NCBI GenBank assembly: GCA_030682075.1
Contig: JAUXRH010000001.1
Location: forward strand, 1-32,774
DNA: 32,774 bases
Direction of reading: 5' to 3'
Source of the DNA: Nitrosomonas sp.
GTDB lineage: Bacteria > Pseudomonadota > Gammaproteobacteria > Burkholderiales > Nitrosomonadaceae
The notes below the pieces were generated by a model. It was given only the letters and a program-made list of their open reading frames with translations. It had not been told where the DNA came from and made no database searches. Made by a program: the position numbers and the translations under genes. Shown one piece after another: positions 1 through 10,459 of the stretch. How positions within the stretch are numbered: position 1 is the stretch's first letter; every line of letters starts with the position of its first letter.

Positions 1-1
1 A

Positions 2-82
2 ACAATTGATCATCATGTACAAAGCTTCTTCGTGCAAGCCCTGCAACTCGATGTCAGAACATTGAGGCTGGAAGCCAAGTGA
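2..82 (+). CDS. possible C-terminal fragment of a CDS entering from the left edge (…TIDHHVQSFFVQALQLDVRTLRLEAK*)
   Basis: Open frame from the window edge to TGA at 80-82. No start is visible and the family is not recognised. Confidence 0.3.
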   Translation, partial: TIDHHVQSFFVQALQLDVRTLRLEAK

Positions 83-127
83 ATCAAGCATTCCAATGGT
101 ATTGTCAGGTTAAAATGAACTTCGAAA

Positions 128-307
128 CGTTAGTTCTAAAAATTCAGAGTTCTAAACAAGACCAGGCGCGAATAAAAAATATTGACGCAGCATATGATTG
201 ATAGGTGAGGAAATATTTTTTGTGAGCAACGAAGTATTGTGATGAAACGGGGTAAGCAGGCAAGCCGCAAAGCGGCTGCTCGCAAATATGGATTTTTAGA
301 GGTGCTC
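128..307 (+). repeat. MITE-like interspersed repeat, copy 1 (left terminus degenerate)
   Basis: About 170 bp nearly identical (about 6 differences by eye) to the reverse complement of 27540-27719. The right end GGATTTTTAGAGGTGCTC matches the terminal repeat. The outer ~7 bp on the left (cgttagt versus gggcgcc) do not match. Confidence 0.9.
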
Positions 308-435
308 TCAACATTTTTCAGCTTATTCCCTTGCTAAAAGGGCTTAACTTATGCCATTCGGGTCAGATACCTAACCGCGAATTTTTACAATTCTTATATC
401 TGCGAAATCAAACAACAGCAGAATGCCGTTTCTAT

Positions 436-2481
436 TTATCGCTTGACTGTCACCGTCTGCACCTGCATTGGCCAGGCACCCCGGTCAATTACTTTCGCAC
501 CCTCAAACACGATATAGCTCTGCCGCCCATAATGTGGCAATGGACGTATTAATGCGGCAAGCGAAGCGGCATCCTGAGCAGACACTACGGCGAGTGTTAT
601 TCCATCCACACGAGTAAGTGTCCATGCCTGCGCCGAACCTTTGTCGGCGACAATGTCGGGTCTTGCGGGCAGGTTGTGTTCGATCAGCCATGCGTCAATC
701 TGTTGCCGCAAGCCAATCACCAGTATGGGTATTGCTGGCAATTGATTGGCTGCGGGAATTATTTCAGGGGTACGGTGTTGTAGTTTGCTGGCCAGGGTTT
801 CTGCCAGATGATAAATTTCACCCTGCTCAGGTAACAGGATCGTCGCTGTTGCCTGATTGACCATTACTTCCCGTAAGATGGGTGGTGCTTCACCGGGTGC
901 GAGCTGACGAAACAGACGTAAATCCGGGTCAAGGACGACTTCCAACGGCTGATGCTTTAAATCCAGAGTAAAAGTCTGTTGCTCATGCTGTAATGCAAGG
1001 TGGCGGGTTTCTTCACCTGCCGCACTACGAATAACAATGGGGACTTGTAACTGGTAGACAGGGGTTGCCTGTTCCAGAGTCAAGGCGATCTGGTGGCCCG
1101 CCTGCGTCTGCCTTTGGCTTGCTTCGACAATCCTGATCGCGGGCGCGCCAGCACGATCCAGCCATTGATTGAAAACTGAGTTTAAATCCTGCGTGGATAC
1201 CATTTCAAAAATACGTTGAATATCCTGCCAGGAAGTGATTTTAAAACGTCGCATGGTCCAGAATGCCTGGATAGCACGGTCAAACATTTCTTCACCCAGC
1301 TGATCGCGCAGCATAAAAAATAGCATGGCGGCCTTGTTATAGCCCACGATTTTCGTGGCAGCATGTGTCCGCGAGGTAAAAGAACTCAAAGGTGCATCCT
1401 GGTCAGGTGCTAGTGCCGCGAAGTCACGTAACCAACCCAATCGCATTTCACGTGCAGCCGCACTACTTTCACGTTCTGTATAGGCGTAATCTGCCATGAA
1501 TGTGGTCAAGCCTTCTGACCAGTTGCCTTTCCTGTAATCTGGATAAACACCATTCCCCCACCAGTTATGCAATACTTCATGGCCCAGTGAAGTCGCACGG
1601 ATAAAGGGCAGTCGTAGCACGTCTACGCCAAGATACGTCAGGGTTGGCATTCCAAATCCGGTGGGGGTCGGGCTGGAGACCACACTGAATTCAGTAAATG
1701 GATAATCGCCTATCCATGATTCATAAAGTTCAACGTATCCCTTGACCGAGTCAAGATAGCCGGGCGCCAGTTGGCTGATTTCCGGGTGAAAGTAAGTGCG
1801 CAATTGAATCTGTTTGCCATTTGCACCTTGCATCGTATCCGTTTCAATACGGTATGGTCCCGCCATCAGGTCAATCCCTTCGGCTGGAAAAGGAAATTCA
1901 AAGCTTGCCTGATAGCCTTGCGTTGATTCAGTTTCTTTAATGAGCCTCCCAGCCACCAGTCCTCGTTGTCCTGACGGCAATTCAAGATTGACTCGATAAT
2001 GTACCAACGCACCCACAATCGAGGGGTACCAGCTGGATGAATTGGGTAAATAGGTGCCTTCATCACTGCTTACCGCTACGGGCCTGCCCAGCGTTTGTTG
2101 ATGATCCAGCGCGGTGTCCAGCGGAGACAACTCCCCGCGCCAATGAATTTCAATACGATAGGATGTGCTCAAGCTAAAAGGTATGTGCCAGGAATGATAG
2201 TGCGGACTGGTGTCACTGCTGGGCTCAAGCGGTTTACCCTCAATCAAGGCTTGTGTCACTTCAAAACGGCGACCCAGTATCAGCCGCAATTCCGTTGCAT
2301 TCTTCACCGTTATCACGCTGCGCCCTTCCATGCTATGCGCTGCAGGATCGATGCGTACATTGATATCGTAATCAATGTCCCCCGCCCTGTTGATTGCCGC
2401 TGCACTGGTAACAACACAAAATGCAATAACCATAGCAAACAAGCATCTGAATAAATGCCACCCTGTCATGGAATTATTCAT
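436..2481 (-). CDS. secreted M1-family metallopeptidase-like protein
   Basis: The long ORF (to 2526) contains HEVLHNWWGNG…NWSEGLTTFMADY, i.e. HExxH plus a downstream Glu. An N-terminal signal-peptide-like segment follows an internal ATG at 2481. Confidence 0.88.
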   Translation of the reverse strand: MNNSMTGWHLFRCLFAMVIAFCVVTSAAAINRAGDIDYDINVRIDPAAHSMEGRSVITVKNATELRLILGRRFEVTQALIEGKPLEPSSDTSPHYHSWHIPFSLSTSYRIEIHWRGELSPLDTALDHQQTLGRPVAVSSDEGTYLPNSSSWYPSIVGALVHYRVNLELPSGQRGLVAGRLIKETESTQGYQASFEFPFPAEGIDLMAGPYRIETDTMQGANGKQIQLRTYFHPEISQLAPGYLDSVKGYVELYESWIGDYPFTEFSVVSSPTPTGFGMPTLTYLGVDVLRLPFIRATSLGHEVLHNWWGNGVYPDYRKGNWSEGLTTFMADYAYTERESSAAAREMRLGWLRDFAALAPDQDAPLSSFTSRTHAATKIVGYNKAAMLFFMLRDQLGEEMFDRAIQAFWTMRRFKITSWQDIQRIFEMVSTQDLNSVFNQWLDRAGAPAIRIVEASQRQTQAGHQIALTLEQATPVYQLQVPIVIRSAAGEETRHLALQHEQQTFTLDLKHQPLEVVLDPDLRLFRQLAPGEAPPILREVMVNQATATILLPEQGEIYHLAETLASKLQHRTPEIIPAANQLPAIPILVIGLRQQIDAWLIEHNLPARPDIVADKGSAQAWTLTRVDGITLAVVSAQDAASLAALIRPLPHYGRQSYIVFEGAKVIDRGAWPMQVQTVTVKR

Positions 2482-2482
2482 T

Positions 2483-3706
2483 TTATAAGGGAGGGAATTT
2501 GGCAATAATTTCAATTGTCTCGTCATTTCGCTTCACCTTAAGTGGCAGCCAGGTCCCCGGTGCATGGCGTGTTACAACATTGATGACATCACTGGTGTCC
2601 TTGATTCCAAGACCGGCTATTTCTAAAATGACATCTGCTGCCAGGAGCCCTGCTGTTTCCGCGATGCTATCCTTTTCAACTTGCAGCACATGCGCACCGC
2701 CATGTGCGATTTCAAAGCGGATGCCCAGTCGCTGGCGCATGGATTGAGTTGCTGGTGAGACATAAGGCATCACACCGAAGACTGCGTCCGCATAACCTGG
2801 AACAAACGTCTGACATGACCGGCTGGTATCCCAGGGTAATAATGACGTAATGTTATCAATGCCGAGATCATGCAACTGATGCGGCACACCATAGCCATGC
2901 AGAATGTGCCCGGTTCCCATGACACCTACGACCAGCGGCTTTTCCGTTCCATTGGGTACATCGTGTGCGGCATGGATGATCTGTGCCATGGCTCTATCCC
3001 AGAGCTGCTGGCCTGCAATGAAACGACTGAAATCGGGATCATCATGGTCAATTTCACCTTCCTTTTTGTCCTTACGCTCATGCTGCTTGTAGATCGGCAA
3101 TAAAAAATTCACGTAGTCCTTGCTCGGTAATGCTGGACGTGACACGCCTTCACGCTCTTCCACGGGTACACTATAAAAGCCTTTTTCAGTAACCTGTCGT
3201 CTTAAACTGGTCTCAATATTCAATGCACGCATGGGAATCTGGTTCATGCGTGCAAAATGAAATAAGGGTAAATAAAGATCGGCATCGGTGCTCCAGACAA
3301 TATTCCATTGCGCCGCCCTGAGAAATTCCTGTTCATCCAATTTGCCTGCCACCCATTGGTCAAGAACCGCTTGTACCCGACGTGGAAACATCTCAAACCC
3401 GATTACCATGTTTGGGCGAAGGGCATACAGTGCTGCCAGTGTCTGCAACTGCCAGCGATGATGTTCCCTGTTTATATGAGTTTCACCCAGCAACACGACA
3501 TCACTTTTTACGGCCCGTGCGATGATATCCCGATTGGAAATTTTTCCTCCGTCCGGCACCATCCAGCTTCCCACTGTGACACAACCCGTCCACTGAGGTT
3601 TGTAACCTGGCCTGATTTGTTCCGTCGCTGAACCCAGGTTAATACTGCATAGCAGTAATAGGATACCCATCAAACCAAAGTATCGCTTAGCGCTAAGATT
3701 TGTCAT
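2483..3706 (-). CDS. ChaN-family protein with C-terminal PDZ-like domain
   Basis: Signal-like N-terminus; DVVLLGETHINREHHRWQLQ is the ChaN-type motif. C-terminal VLQVEKDSIAETAGLLAADVILEIAGLGIKDTSDVINVV is PDZ-like. Confidence 0.85.
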   Translation of the reverse strand: MTNLSAKRYFGLMGILLLLCSINLGSATEQIRPGYKPQWTGCVTVGSWMVPDGGKISNRDIIARAVKSDVVLLGETHINREHHRWQLQTLAALYALRPNMVIGFEMFPRRVQAVLDQWVAGKLDEQEFLRAAQWNIVWSTDADLYLPLFHFARMNQIPMRALNIETSLRRQVTEKGFYSVPVEEREGVSRPALPSKDYVNFLLPIYKQHERKDKKEGEIDHDDPDFSRFIAGQQLWDRAMAQIIHAAHDVPNGTEKPLVVGVMGTGHILHGYGVPHQLHDLGIDNITSLLPWDTSRSCQTFVPGYADAVFGVMPYVSPATQSMRQRLGIRFEIAHGGAHVLQVEKDSIAETAGLLAADVILEIAGLGIKDTSDVINVVTRHAPGTWLPLKVKRNDETIEIIAKFPPL

Positions 3707-3743
3707 TTTTTATTTTTCTTTCCTGAATTCAAATAATGATCCA

Positions 3744-6700
3744 TTACCCAACCCATTTTCTGGCATTTCTGAATAGGCGCATCCACGGGCCATCTTCACG
3801 TGATTCAGTGGATTCAGTCGACACGGGTGGATACCATGAATGCTGGGCTATTCGAAACACGCGTTCCGGGTGCGGCATGAGGATATTGAAACGCCCATCT
3901 GGGGTGGTAATACCCGTAATTCCCTGAGTAGAGCCATTGGGGTTGAGTGGATATACTTCAGTTGGTTGTCCCAGATGATCGACAAAACGCATGGCAACAA
4001 GTGGGGAAATTTCTGCCAGATGACGACTGTCAGAAAACTCTGCAAACCCTTCACCATGCGCAACCGTTATCGGCATACGGCTTCCTGCCATTCCATCGAA
4101 AAGTATGGAAGGATTTTGCGGGATCTCCACCATGACAAATCGTGCTTCAAATTGTTCTGATTGATTACGTACAAAATGAGGCCAGTTTTCTGCGCCGGGA
4201 ATAATTTCATGTAAATTGCTCATCATCTGGCACCCGTTGCAGACACCCAACGCAAAGGTATCGCACCGTAGAAAGAATGATTCAAATTCTTCACGTAACC
4301 GCGCATTAAATAGTATGGATTTAGCCCAACCTTCTCCTGCGCCCAATACATCACCATAAGAAAACCCGCCACATGCCGCAAAACCTTTATAGTCACTGAG
4401 TGAAACACGCCCGGCAATGAGGTCACTCATATGAACATCGATTGCTGTGAATCCTGCCCGGTCAAAAGCTGCGGCCATTTCCACATGACCATTAACACCT
4501 TGTTCACGCAAGATCGCAATCTTTGGCCGGATTCCTGTTTGAATATAGGGTGCGGCAATATCCTCATTGAGGTCAAAGCTTAACTGTAATTGCAGACCAG
4601 GGTCAGCGCTATCCAGTATGCGGTCATATTCCTGTTGCGCACATGCCGGATTATCACGTAATTTTTGCATCTGGCAGGTTGTCTCTGACCAGGCACGATG
4701 CAAAGCTATACGGCTTTCCGAGAATACAGGTTGATGCTGAAGCATAAACTGCACGTTATCGTTGTCATTCGGATGGCCAATAACAAAGCTGGCATCCGCC
4801 AAACCTGCTTCAGATAATTTTTTCAATACTTCATCGTGATGCACGGACTTAATCTGTATAACAGCACCCAGTTCCTCATTGAATAAAATAGCCAAAATTT
4901 GTTCGTCTACAGGTGCCTTTGCACATAAACAATCTAAATTAATGGATATGCCCGTGTGTCCAGCAAACGCCATCTCATTTAATGTCACAAACAAGCCTCC
5001 ATCGGAGCGGTCATGATAAGCAAGTAGTCTGTTTTCACGATTTAGCCGTTGTATGACCAAGAAAAAACTCTTGAGTTTCTCGGCGCCCTCCAGGCTTGAG
5101 ATATCAGGGGCGACATCACCCACCTGCTTATAAACTTGTGTCAATGCCGAGCCACCCAGCCGATTTTTCCTGGCACCCAGATCAATCAGTATCAACTCAG
5201 TCTCGCCACAATCCTTTCGTAATTGGGGTGTCAGTGTGTTACGGGCATCTGTTACTCTGGCAAAAGCTGAAATAATCAACGACAGTGGTGCTGTGACTTC
5301 TTTTCTAACGATTGAATTGCCTTCAGTCGATTCTTCCCATGAAGTTTTCATCGACATCGAGTCTTTGCCCACAGGAATACTAATGCCGAGTTGCGGACAA
5401 AATTCCATGCCAATAGCATAAACAGCGTCATACAAACCAGCATCCTCCCCCGCATGCCCTGTCGCTGCCATCCAGTTCGCCGAGAGCTTGATTTCGCTTA
5501 TCTGTTCAATCATTGCTGCAGCAATATTGGTAATGGCTTCGCCCACTGCCATACGTGCTGCTGCCGCTGGGTCGAGTAATGCCAAGGGAGTGCGTTCCCC
5601 AATTGCAAACGCTTCCCCCAGGTAAGTTTGATATCCCATCAAGGTTACTGCCACATCAGCTACCGGGACTTGCCAGGGACCTACCATTTGGTCGCGTGCC
5701 GTCATGCCGCCAACACTCCGGTCTCCAATACTGATTAGAAACGTTTTATCCCCCACAGCAGGTAATCTCAATACCCGATAGGCGGCATCTGTCAGATCCA
5801 ATTCTGTTAAATCGAATGGCTGTAGTGATTTTTCTATATGCGACACATCTCGCGTCATTTTTGGTGGTTTACCCAATAAGACGGAAAGCGCCATATCGAC
5901 CGGCTGGATATCCGATAGCTGATCTGTCACGATTAGCTGCTCTTCTATAGTTGCTTCGCCAACAACTGAAAATGGACAACGCTCACGCGCACAGATCTGC
6001 TGAAATAATTCAAGCATCTCCGGCTTGATTGCTAATACATAGCGTTCCTGTGCCTCATTACTCCAAATCTGCAGGGGCGACATACCCGATTCTTCCGAAG
6101 GAATATCACGCAAGTTAAATCGACCGCCGCGCCCGGAATCATGAATTAACTCGGGCAATGCATTAGACAAACCACCGGCACCAACATCATGAATAAATAG
6201 AATGGGATTGGCTTTTCCTGTTCTTTCCATCTGCCAACAGCGATCGATCACTTCCTGCGCACGCCGTTCCATTTCAGGGTTACCCCGTTGTACTGAATCA
6301 AAGTCCAATTTCTCTTGATTAGAACCGGTATCCATACTTGAAGCGGCGCCGCCACCCAAACCAATCAACATTCCAGGACCACCCAACTGGATGAGTTTTG
6401 AGCCCGCTGGAAATTTTTCTTTGTCTACGTGTTTTGCTGAAATTTGGCCTAATCCACCGGCAAGCATAATGGGTTTGTGATAACCACGCATTTCACCCGC
6501 AACAAATTCCTCAAAGGTGCGAAAATATCCGGCAAGATTAGGCCGTCCGAATTCATTGTTGAACGCGGCCCCGCCAATTGGTCCTTCCAGCATCACCTGT
6601 AACGATGAAACAATACGCGAAGGTTTACCATAGCGTTGCTCATTATCGGCTTGTGTTTGATATATTTCCCATGGCTGAATAAATCCAGGAATATAAAGAT

Positions 6701-7712
6701 TGGAAACCGAGAAACCGGTGAGTCCAGCCTTAGGCTTTGCTCCTCGACCCGTCGCACCTTCATCACGAATCTCACCGCCTACACCGGTTGCGGCTCCCGA
6801 AAAAGGTGAAATTGCTGTTGGATGGTTGTGGGTTTCCACCTTCATCAGCAGATGTGTGGATTCTTCCGCATAACCATAAACTTGATTTTCACCCGAATAG
6901 AAGCGAGTAATGCAAGCACCTTCAATGACAGAGGAATTATCTGCATAGGCCACCAGGGTGCCCTCAGGATGTAATTGGTGGGTATTACGAATCATCCCAA
7001 ACAGGGATTTATTCTGCGGCTTCCCATCAATTACCCAGTCTGCATTAAAAATCTTGTGGCGACAATGTTCCGAATTAGCCTGTGCGAACATCATGAGTTC
7101 TACATCCGTCGGATTACGCCCCATCCGTGTAAAATTACTGACGAGATAGTCAATTTCATCGGCGGATAACGCGAGACCCATATCATTATTTGCTTTTTGC
7201 AATGCAGCTAACCCACCCGTGAGGATGTTTACTGTATTCAGTGGCGCGGGTTCAAAATGACGGAATAATTTTTCAGCGGCATCAAACGAATCAAATACCG
7301 CTTCGGTCATACGGTCATGGATCAAGGCAAGTAACTGACGTTTTGTTTCTGCTGTGAGCATTCCATCTGTCTGAATATAAAATGCGATGCCACGCTCTAG
7401 CCGCTTAACTGCTTCCAATCCACAATGCTGACTGATATCGGTTGCTTTTGATGACCAGGGAGAAATTGTGCCCGGGCGTGGCAAAACCAGGAACAGTTCA
7501 CCCGTTATTTCGAGTGTCTGTTGCGCTGGGCCATAGTCCAGAAGTTTATTCAGAATATGCATTTCATCAGTCTGCAAATTACGTTCTAATTCACAGAAAT
7601 GCCAATATTCAGCATAAATATGAGACACTTGTGAAATTGTCGTTTTAATTGAGTCTGTTAATTTTTCCAGACGAAACGATGAAAGTGCACGGCCACCACG
7701 AAGTCGAAGCAT
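3744..7712 (-). CDS. purL: phosphoribosylformylglycinamidine synthase
   Basis: About 1320 aa with FGAM synthase motifs ([38 protein letters not shown]) and a C-terminal glutamine amidotransferase ([12 protein letters not shown]). Start chosen at [14 protein letters not shown]. Confidence 0.97.
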   Translation of the reverse strand: MLRLRGGRALSSFRLEKLTDSIKTTISQVSHIYAEYWHFCELERNLQTDEMHILNKLLDYGPAQQTLEITGELFLVLPRPGTISPWSSKATDISQHCGLEAVKRLERGIAFYIQTDGMLTAETKRQLLALIHDRMTEAVFDSFDAAEKLFRHFEPAPLNTVNILTGGLAALQKANNDMGLALSADEIDYLVSNFTRMGRNPTDVELMMFAQANSEHCRHKIFNADWVIDGKPQNKSLFGMIRNTHQLHPEGTLVAYADNSSVIEGACITRFYSGENQVYGYAEESTHLLMKVETHNHPTAISPFSGAATGVGGEIRDEGATGRGAKPKAGLTGFSVSNLYIPGFIQPWEIYQTQADNEQRYGKPSRIVSSLQVMLEGPIGGAAFNNEFGRPNLAGYFRTFEEFVAGEMRGYHKPIMLAGGLGQISAKHVDKEKFPAGSKLIQLGGPGMLIGLGGGAASSMDTGSNQEKLDFDSVQRGNPEMERRAQEVIDRCWQMERTGKANPILFIHDVGAGGLSNALPELIHDSGRGGRFNLRDIPSEESGMSPLQIWSNEAQERYVLAIKPEMLELFQQICARERCPFSVVGEATIEEQLIVTDQLSDIQPVDMALSVLLGKPPKMTRDVSHIEKSLQPFDLTELDLTDAAYRVLRLPAVGDKTFLISIGDRSVGGMTARDQMVGPWQVPVADVAVTLMGYQTYLGEAFAIGERTPLALLDPAAAARMAVGEAITNIAAAMIEQISEIKLSANWMAATGHAGEDAGLYDAVYAIGMEFCPQLGISIPVGKDSMSMKTSWEESTEGNSIVRKEVTAPLSLIISAFARVTDARNTLTPQLRKDCGETELILIDLGARKNRLGGSALTQVYKQVGDVAPDISSLEGAEKLKSFFLVIQRLNRENRLLAYHDRSDGGLFVTLNEMAFAGHTGISINLDCLCAKAPVDEQILAILFNEELGAVIQIKSVHHDEVLKKLSEAGLADASFVIGHPNDNDNVQFMLQHQPVFSESRIALHRAWSETTCQMQKLRDNPACAQQEYDRILDSADPGLQLQLSFDLNEDIAAPYIQTGIRPKIAILREQGVNGHVEMAAAFDRAGFTAIDVHMSDLIAGRVSLSDYKGFAACGGFSYGDVLGAGEGWAKSILFNARLREEFESFFLRCDTFALGVCNGCQMMSNLHEIIPGAENWPHFVRNQSEQFEARFVMVEIPQNPSILFDGMAGSRMPITVAHGEGFAEFSDSRHLAEISPLVAMRFVDHLGQPTEVYPLNPNGSTQGITGITTPDGRFNILMPHPERVFRIAQHSWYPPVSTESTESREDGPWMRLFRNARKWVG

Positions 7713-7795
7713 TAGAAATTTGATAACATTAAATTTGAACAGTGTAATTTTACACGAGAGATAACCCAACCGGTTTCTAACCGAGCAAACAATTC

Positions 7796-9331
7796 ATGAT
7801 GAATCGTGCCACTCCTGTTTATCTGACTGCTGAGATTCGTGAGATTGAGCGAATGGCAGCTACTTTGCCTGATTCTGCTAACCTGATGGAAGAAGCTGGA
7901 TTTGCTGCGGCACAAATAGCAGCCGAAAGATTATTACGCCATGATAAGTACCAAGTGCTTATTCTTGCTGGACCAGGAAATAATGGTGGCGATGCATTTG
8001 TTGTTGCGCGCTATCTTAAGCAATGGTGGTTTAACGTAACTTTAGTTTTTACTGGGGACCGCAGCAAATTATCGAATGATGCGAAACAAGCGCTGGATGC
8101 CTGGCTAATGATCGATAACAACGTATTCAGTGAGATTCCGGCTAATGAAAAGTGGCATGGAATTATTGACGGATTATTCGGTATTGGTCTTGATCAACAA
8201 AATAATCGTAACCTTGAAGGTAACTATCTAAATCTGGTTAATGCAATTAACCAGATGAATCTGCCTGTACTTTCACTGGATGTTCCTAGTGGCCTGGGGA
8301 GCGATAACGGGTGCGTGTATGGTGCCGTCATTCACGCTACGATAACTGTCACATTTATTGGATTAAAGCCAGGGCTCCTGACTAACTTTGGCCCCGAATA
8401 TTGCGGCGAAATTTTAGTACGCGACCTCGGTCTTGATGTTTTCGCAATGATGACGCCGCATATATGGGTCATTAATCAACAGGCTGTCCAGAAATTATTG
8501 CCTCCCCCTCGCCCGGCCAATAGCCATAAAGGCACATTTGGCAGTATTGGCATCATGGGTGGCTCCACCGGAATGATTGGCGCAACGCTATTGGCCGGCA
8601 GAGCCGCCTTAAAACTTGGCGCAGGTCGTGTTTATCTGGGGTTAATTGCCCGTAATTCACCTGTCGTCGATTCAACACAACCTGAATTAATGCTTCGATC
8701 GCCACATGAATTATTTAAACTGGATAATCTGACATGCCTGGTTATTGGTCCTGGTTTAGGTATGGAATCTGATGGCTACTCCTGGATTAATTGCGCACTT
8801 AGTTCCGAGCTGCCACTCGTAATCGATGCCGATGCATTAAATCACATTGCCATTCATACTCACCTGGCTGAAAAACTACAGCAACGCCATACCCCCGCCA
8901 TCCTGACACCTCACCCGGCTGAGGCCGCCCGTCTTTTAAATTGCAATACGGCAACTATACAAAATGATCGAATGGCTGCAGCACTAAAATTATCAGAACG
9001 ATTTAACTGTCATGTCGTGTTAAAAGGTGCCGGAAGCATATGCGTTTCACCTGATGGCGATCACCACATAAATGTCAGTGGAAATTCTGGCCTGAGCAGC
9101 GCGGGAACAGGTGATGTATTGTCAGGTATTATCGGTGCATTGCTGACACAAAACTTAGAAATAAGAAAAGCATTATTACTCGCTGTTTTTCTACATGGTG
9201 CCGCAGCAGATTCCTTACTTAAACAAAATAATGGCCCCTTGGGTATGACAGCATCTGAAATCACAGATTCTGCACGCCTCTTATTAAATAGCTGGATCTA
9301 CAATTCTAATAATTCCGGTGATAAAAATTAA
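7796..9331 (+). CDS. nnr: bifunctional NAD(P)H-hydrate epimerase / ADP-dependent NAD(P)H-hydrate dehydratase
   Basis: N-terminal YjeF_N (LAGPGNNGGDAFVVARYL) and C-terminal carbohydrate-kinase-like domain (LTPHPAEAARLL, NSGLSSAGTGDVLSGIIGALL). Confidence 0.95.
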   Translation: MMNRATPVYLTAEIREIERMAATLPDSANLMEEAGFAAAQIAAERLLRHDKYQVLILAGPGNNGGDAFVVARYLKQWWFNVTLVFTGDRSKLSNDAKQALDAWLMIDNNVFSEIPANEKWHGIIDGLFGIGLDQQNNRNLEGNYLNLVNAINQMNLPVLSLDVPSGLGSDNGCVYGAVIHATITVTFIGLKPGLLTNFGPEYCGEILVRDLGLDVFAMMTPHIWVINQQAVQKLLPPPRPANSHKGTFGSIGIMGGSTGMIGATLLAGRAALKLGAGRVYLGLIARNSPVVDSTQPELMLRSPHELFKLDNLTCLVIGPGLGMESDGYSWINCALSSELPLVIDADALNHIAIHTHLAEKLQQRHTPAILTPHPAEAARLLNCNTATIQNDRMAAALKLSERFNCHVVLKGAGSICVSPDGDHHINVSGNSGLSSAGTGDVLSGIIGALLTQNLEIRKALLLAVFLHGAAADSLLKQNNGPLGMTASEITDSARLLLNSWIYNSNNSGDKN

Positions 9332-9551
9332 CTTACCCCTAATTTCGTATCAAGCATGACCCTTCTCCTTCTACCCACCCCCTGGTGCAATTTTTCCGAA
9401 CAATAGTAGCCATTCTATTGGGTAATAAGAAATACGGGTTAAATTCTTCTCTTCTCCAAACCTGAACAAACCTATCGCATGATATTTTCACCAACAAGTG
9501 TCACAGTATGCGGGTGCTTGCCTTCACAATACTCTAAGGATTATTTTTATC

Positions 9552-10412
9552 ATGCTGGTTGCTATTGGATATGTGGTTATCATTATTTCAGTATTTGGTG
9601 GTTTCGCGTTAGCAGGTGGCCATTTAGCAGCTCTGTGGCAGCCAGTTGAGATCCTTATGATCGGTGGGGGTGCCATCGGCGCATTTATTGTTGGCAACTC
9701 AGGCAAAGCAATTAAAGCTACGCTAAAAGCACTACCTAGTGTTTTTAAAGAAACAAAATACACCAAAATTGTGTATTTGGAATTAATGACACTGCTTTAT
9801 GAGATATTGGGAAAAATACGTAAGGAAGGATTGATGTCAATCGAAGAAGATGTCGATAAACCTCAAGATAGTCAGATTTTTACAAAATACCCAGCCATTC
9901 TTTCCAACCATCATGCCATTGAATTTATAACGGATTATCTGCGCCTTATGGTCGGTGGAAACCTTAATTCGATGGAAATTGAGAATTTAATGGATAATGA
10001 ACTGGAAACCCATCATCAAGAAGGGGAAGTTCCAGTTCATACGGTTGCAAGATTGGGTGACGGGCTTCCTGCCTTTGGAATTGTTGCGGCGGTTATGGGT
10101 GTTGTCCACACGATGGAGTCGGTTCATCTTCCGCCTGCTGAACTCGGCATGTTAATTGCCGCAGCGCTGGTTGGTACTTTTCTGGGTATTCTTCTGGCAT
10201 ACGGTTTCGTATCCCCCTTGGCTGGCAAACTCGAACACCGACTGAATGAATCAAGCAAACTTCTTGAATGCATCAAGGTGACACTTTTAGCTAATCTTAA
10301 TGGTTACTCTCCTGTGCTGGCAGTGGAATTTGGCAGAAAGGTACTCTTTTCTACCGAGCGTCCAACATTTATGGAACTGGAAGAACATGTTAAGAAAAGC
10401 AAAAACAAATAA
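9552..10412 (+). CDS. motA: flagellar motor stator protein MotA
   Basis: MLVAIGYVVIIISVFGGFALAGGHLAALWQPVEILMIGGGAIGAFI…, MotA family. The ORF track starts at GTG 9498; ATG 9552 follows a CTAAGGA-like RBS. Confidence 0.95.
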   Translation: MLVAIGYVVIIISVFGGFALAGGHLAALWQPVEILMIGGGAIGAFIVGNSGKAIKATLKALPSVFKETKYTKIVYLELMTLLYEILGKIRKEGLMSIEEDVDKPQDSQIFTKYPAILSNHHAIEFITDYLRLMVGGNLNSMEIENLMDNELETHHQEGEVPVHTVARLGDGLPAFGIVAAVMGVVHTMESVHLPPAELGMLIAAALVGTFLGILLAYGFVSPLAGKLEHRLNESSKLLECIKVTLLANLNGYSPVLAVEFGRKVLFSTERPTFMELEEHVKKSKNK

Positions 10413-10459
10413 CCTCATCCATAAGATAGCAGTTTATTGTGTAATAACTGAGGTAGTGT

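Noticed and set aside
128-307. Repeats as a CRISPR array or attC sites
   Set aside because: Copies are dispersed by kilobases, 180 bp long with TIRs, and lack spacer periodicity or integron core sites.
308-345. CCCTT…AAGGG hairpin downstream of the M1 peptidase as a terminator
   Set aside because: Short stem and no U-run in the transcribed direction.
3840-4160. Plus-strand ORFs antisense to purL (also 2095-2454, 12764-13201, 22643-23065, 29247-29950, 31094-31806)
   Set aside because: Each lies fully opposite a strongly supported conserved CDS and shows no recognisable domain; likely shadow ORFs.
9332-9551. Searched for a FliA-type flagellar promoter upstream of motA
   Set aside because: No convincing TAAA-N15-GCCGATAA match seen.
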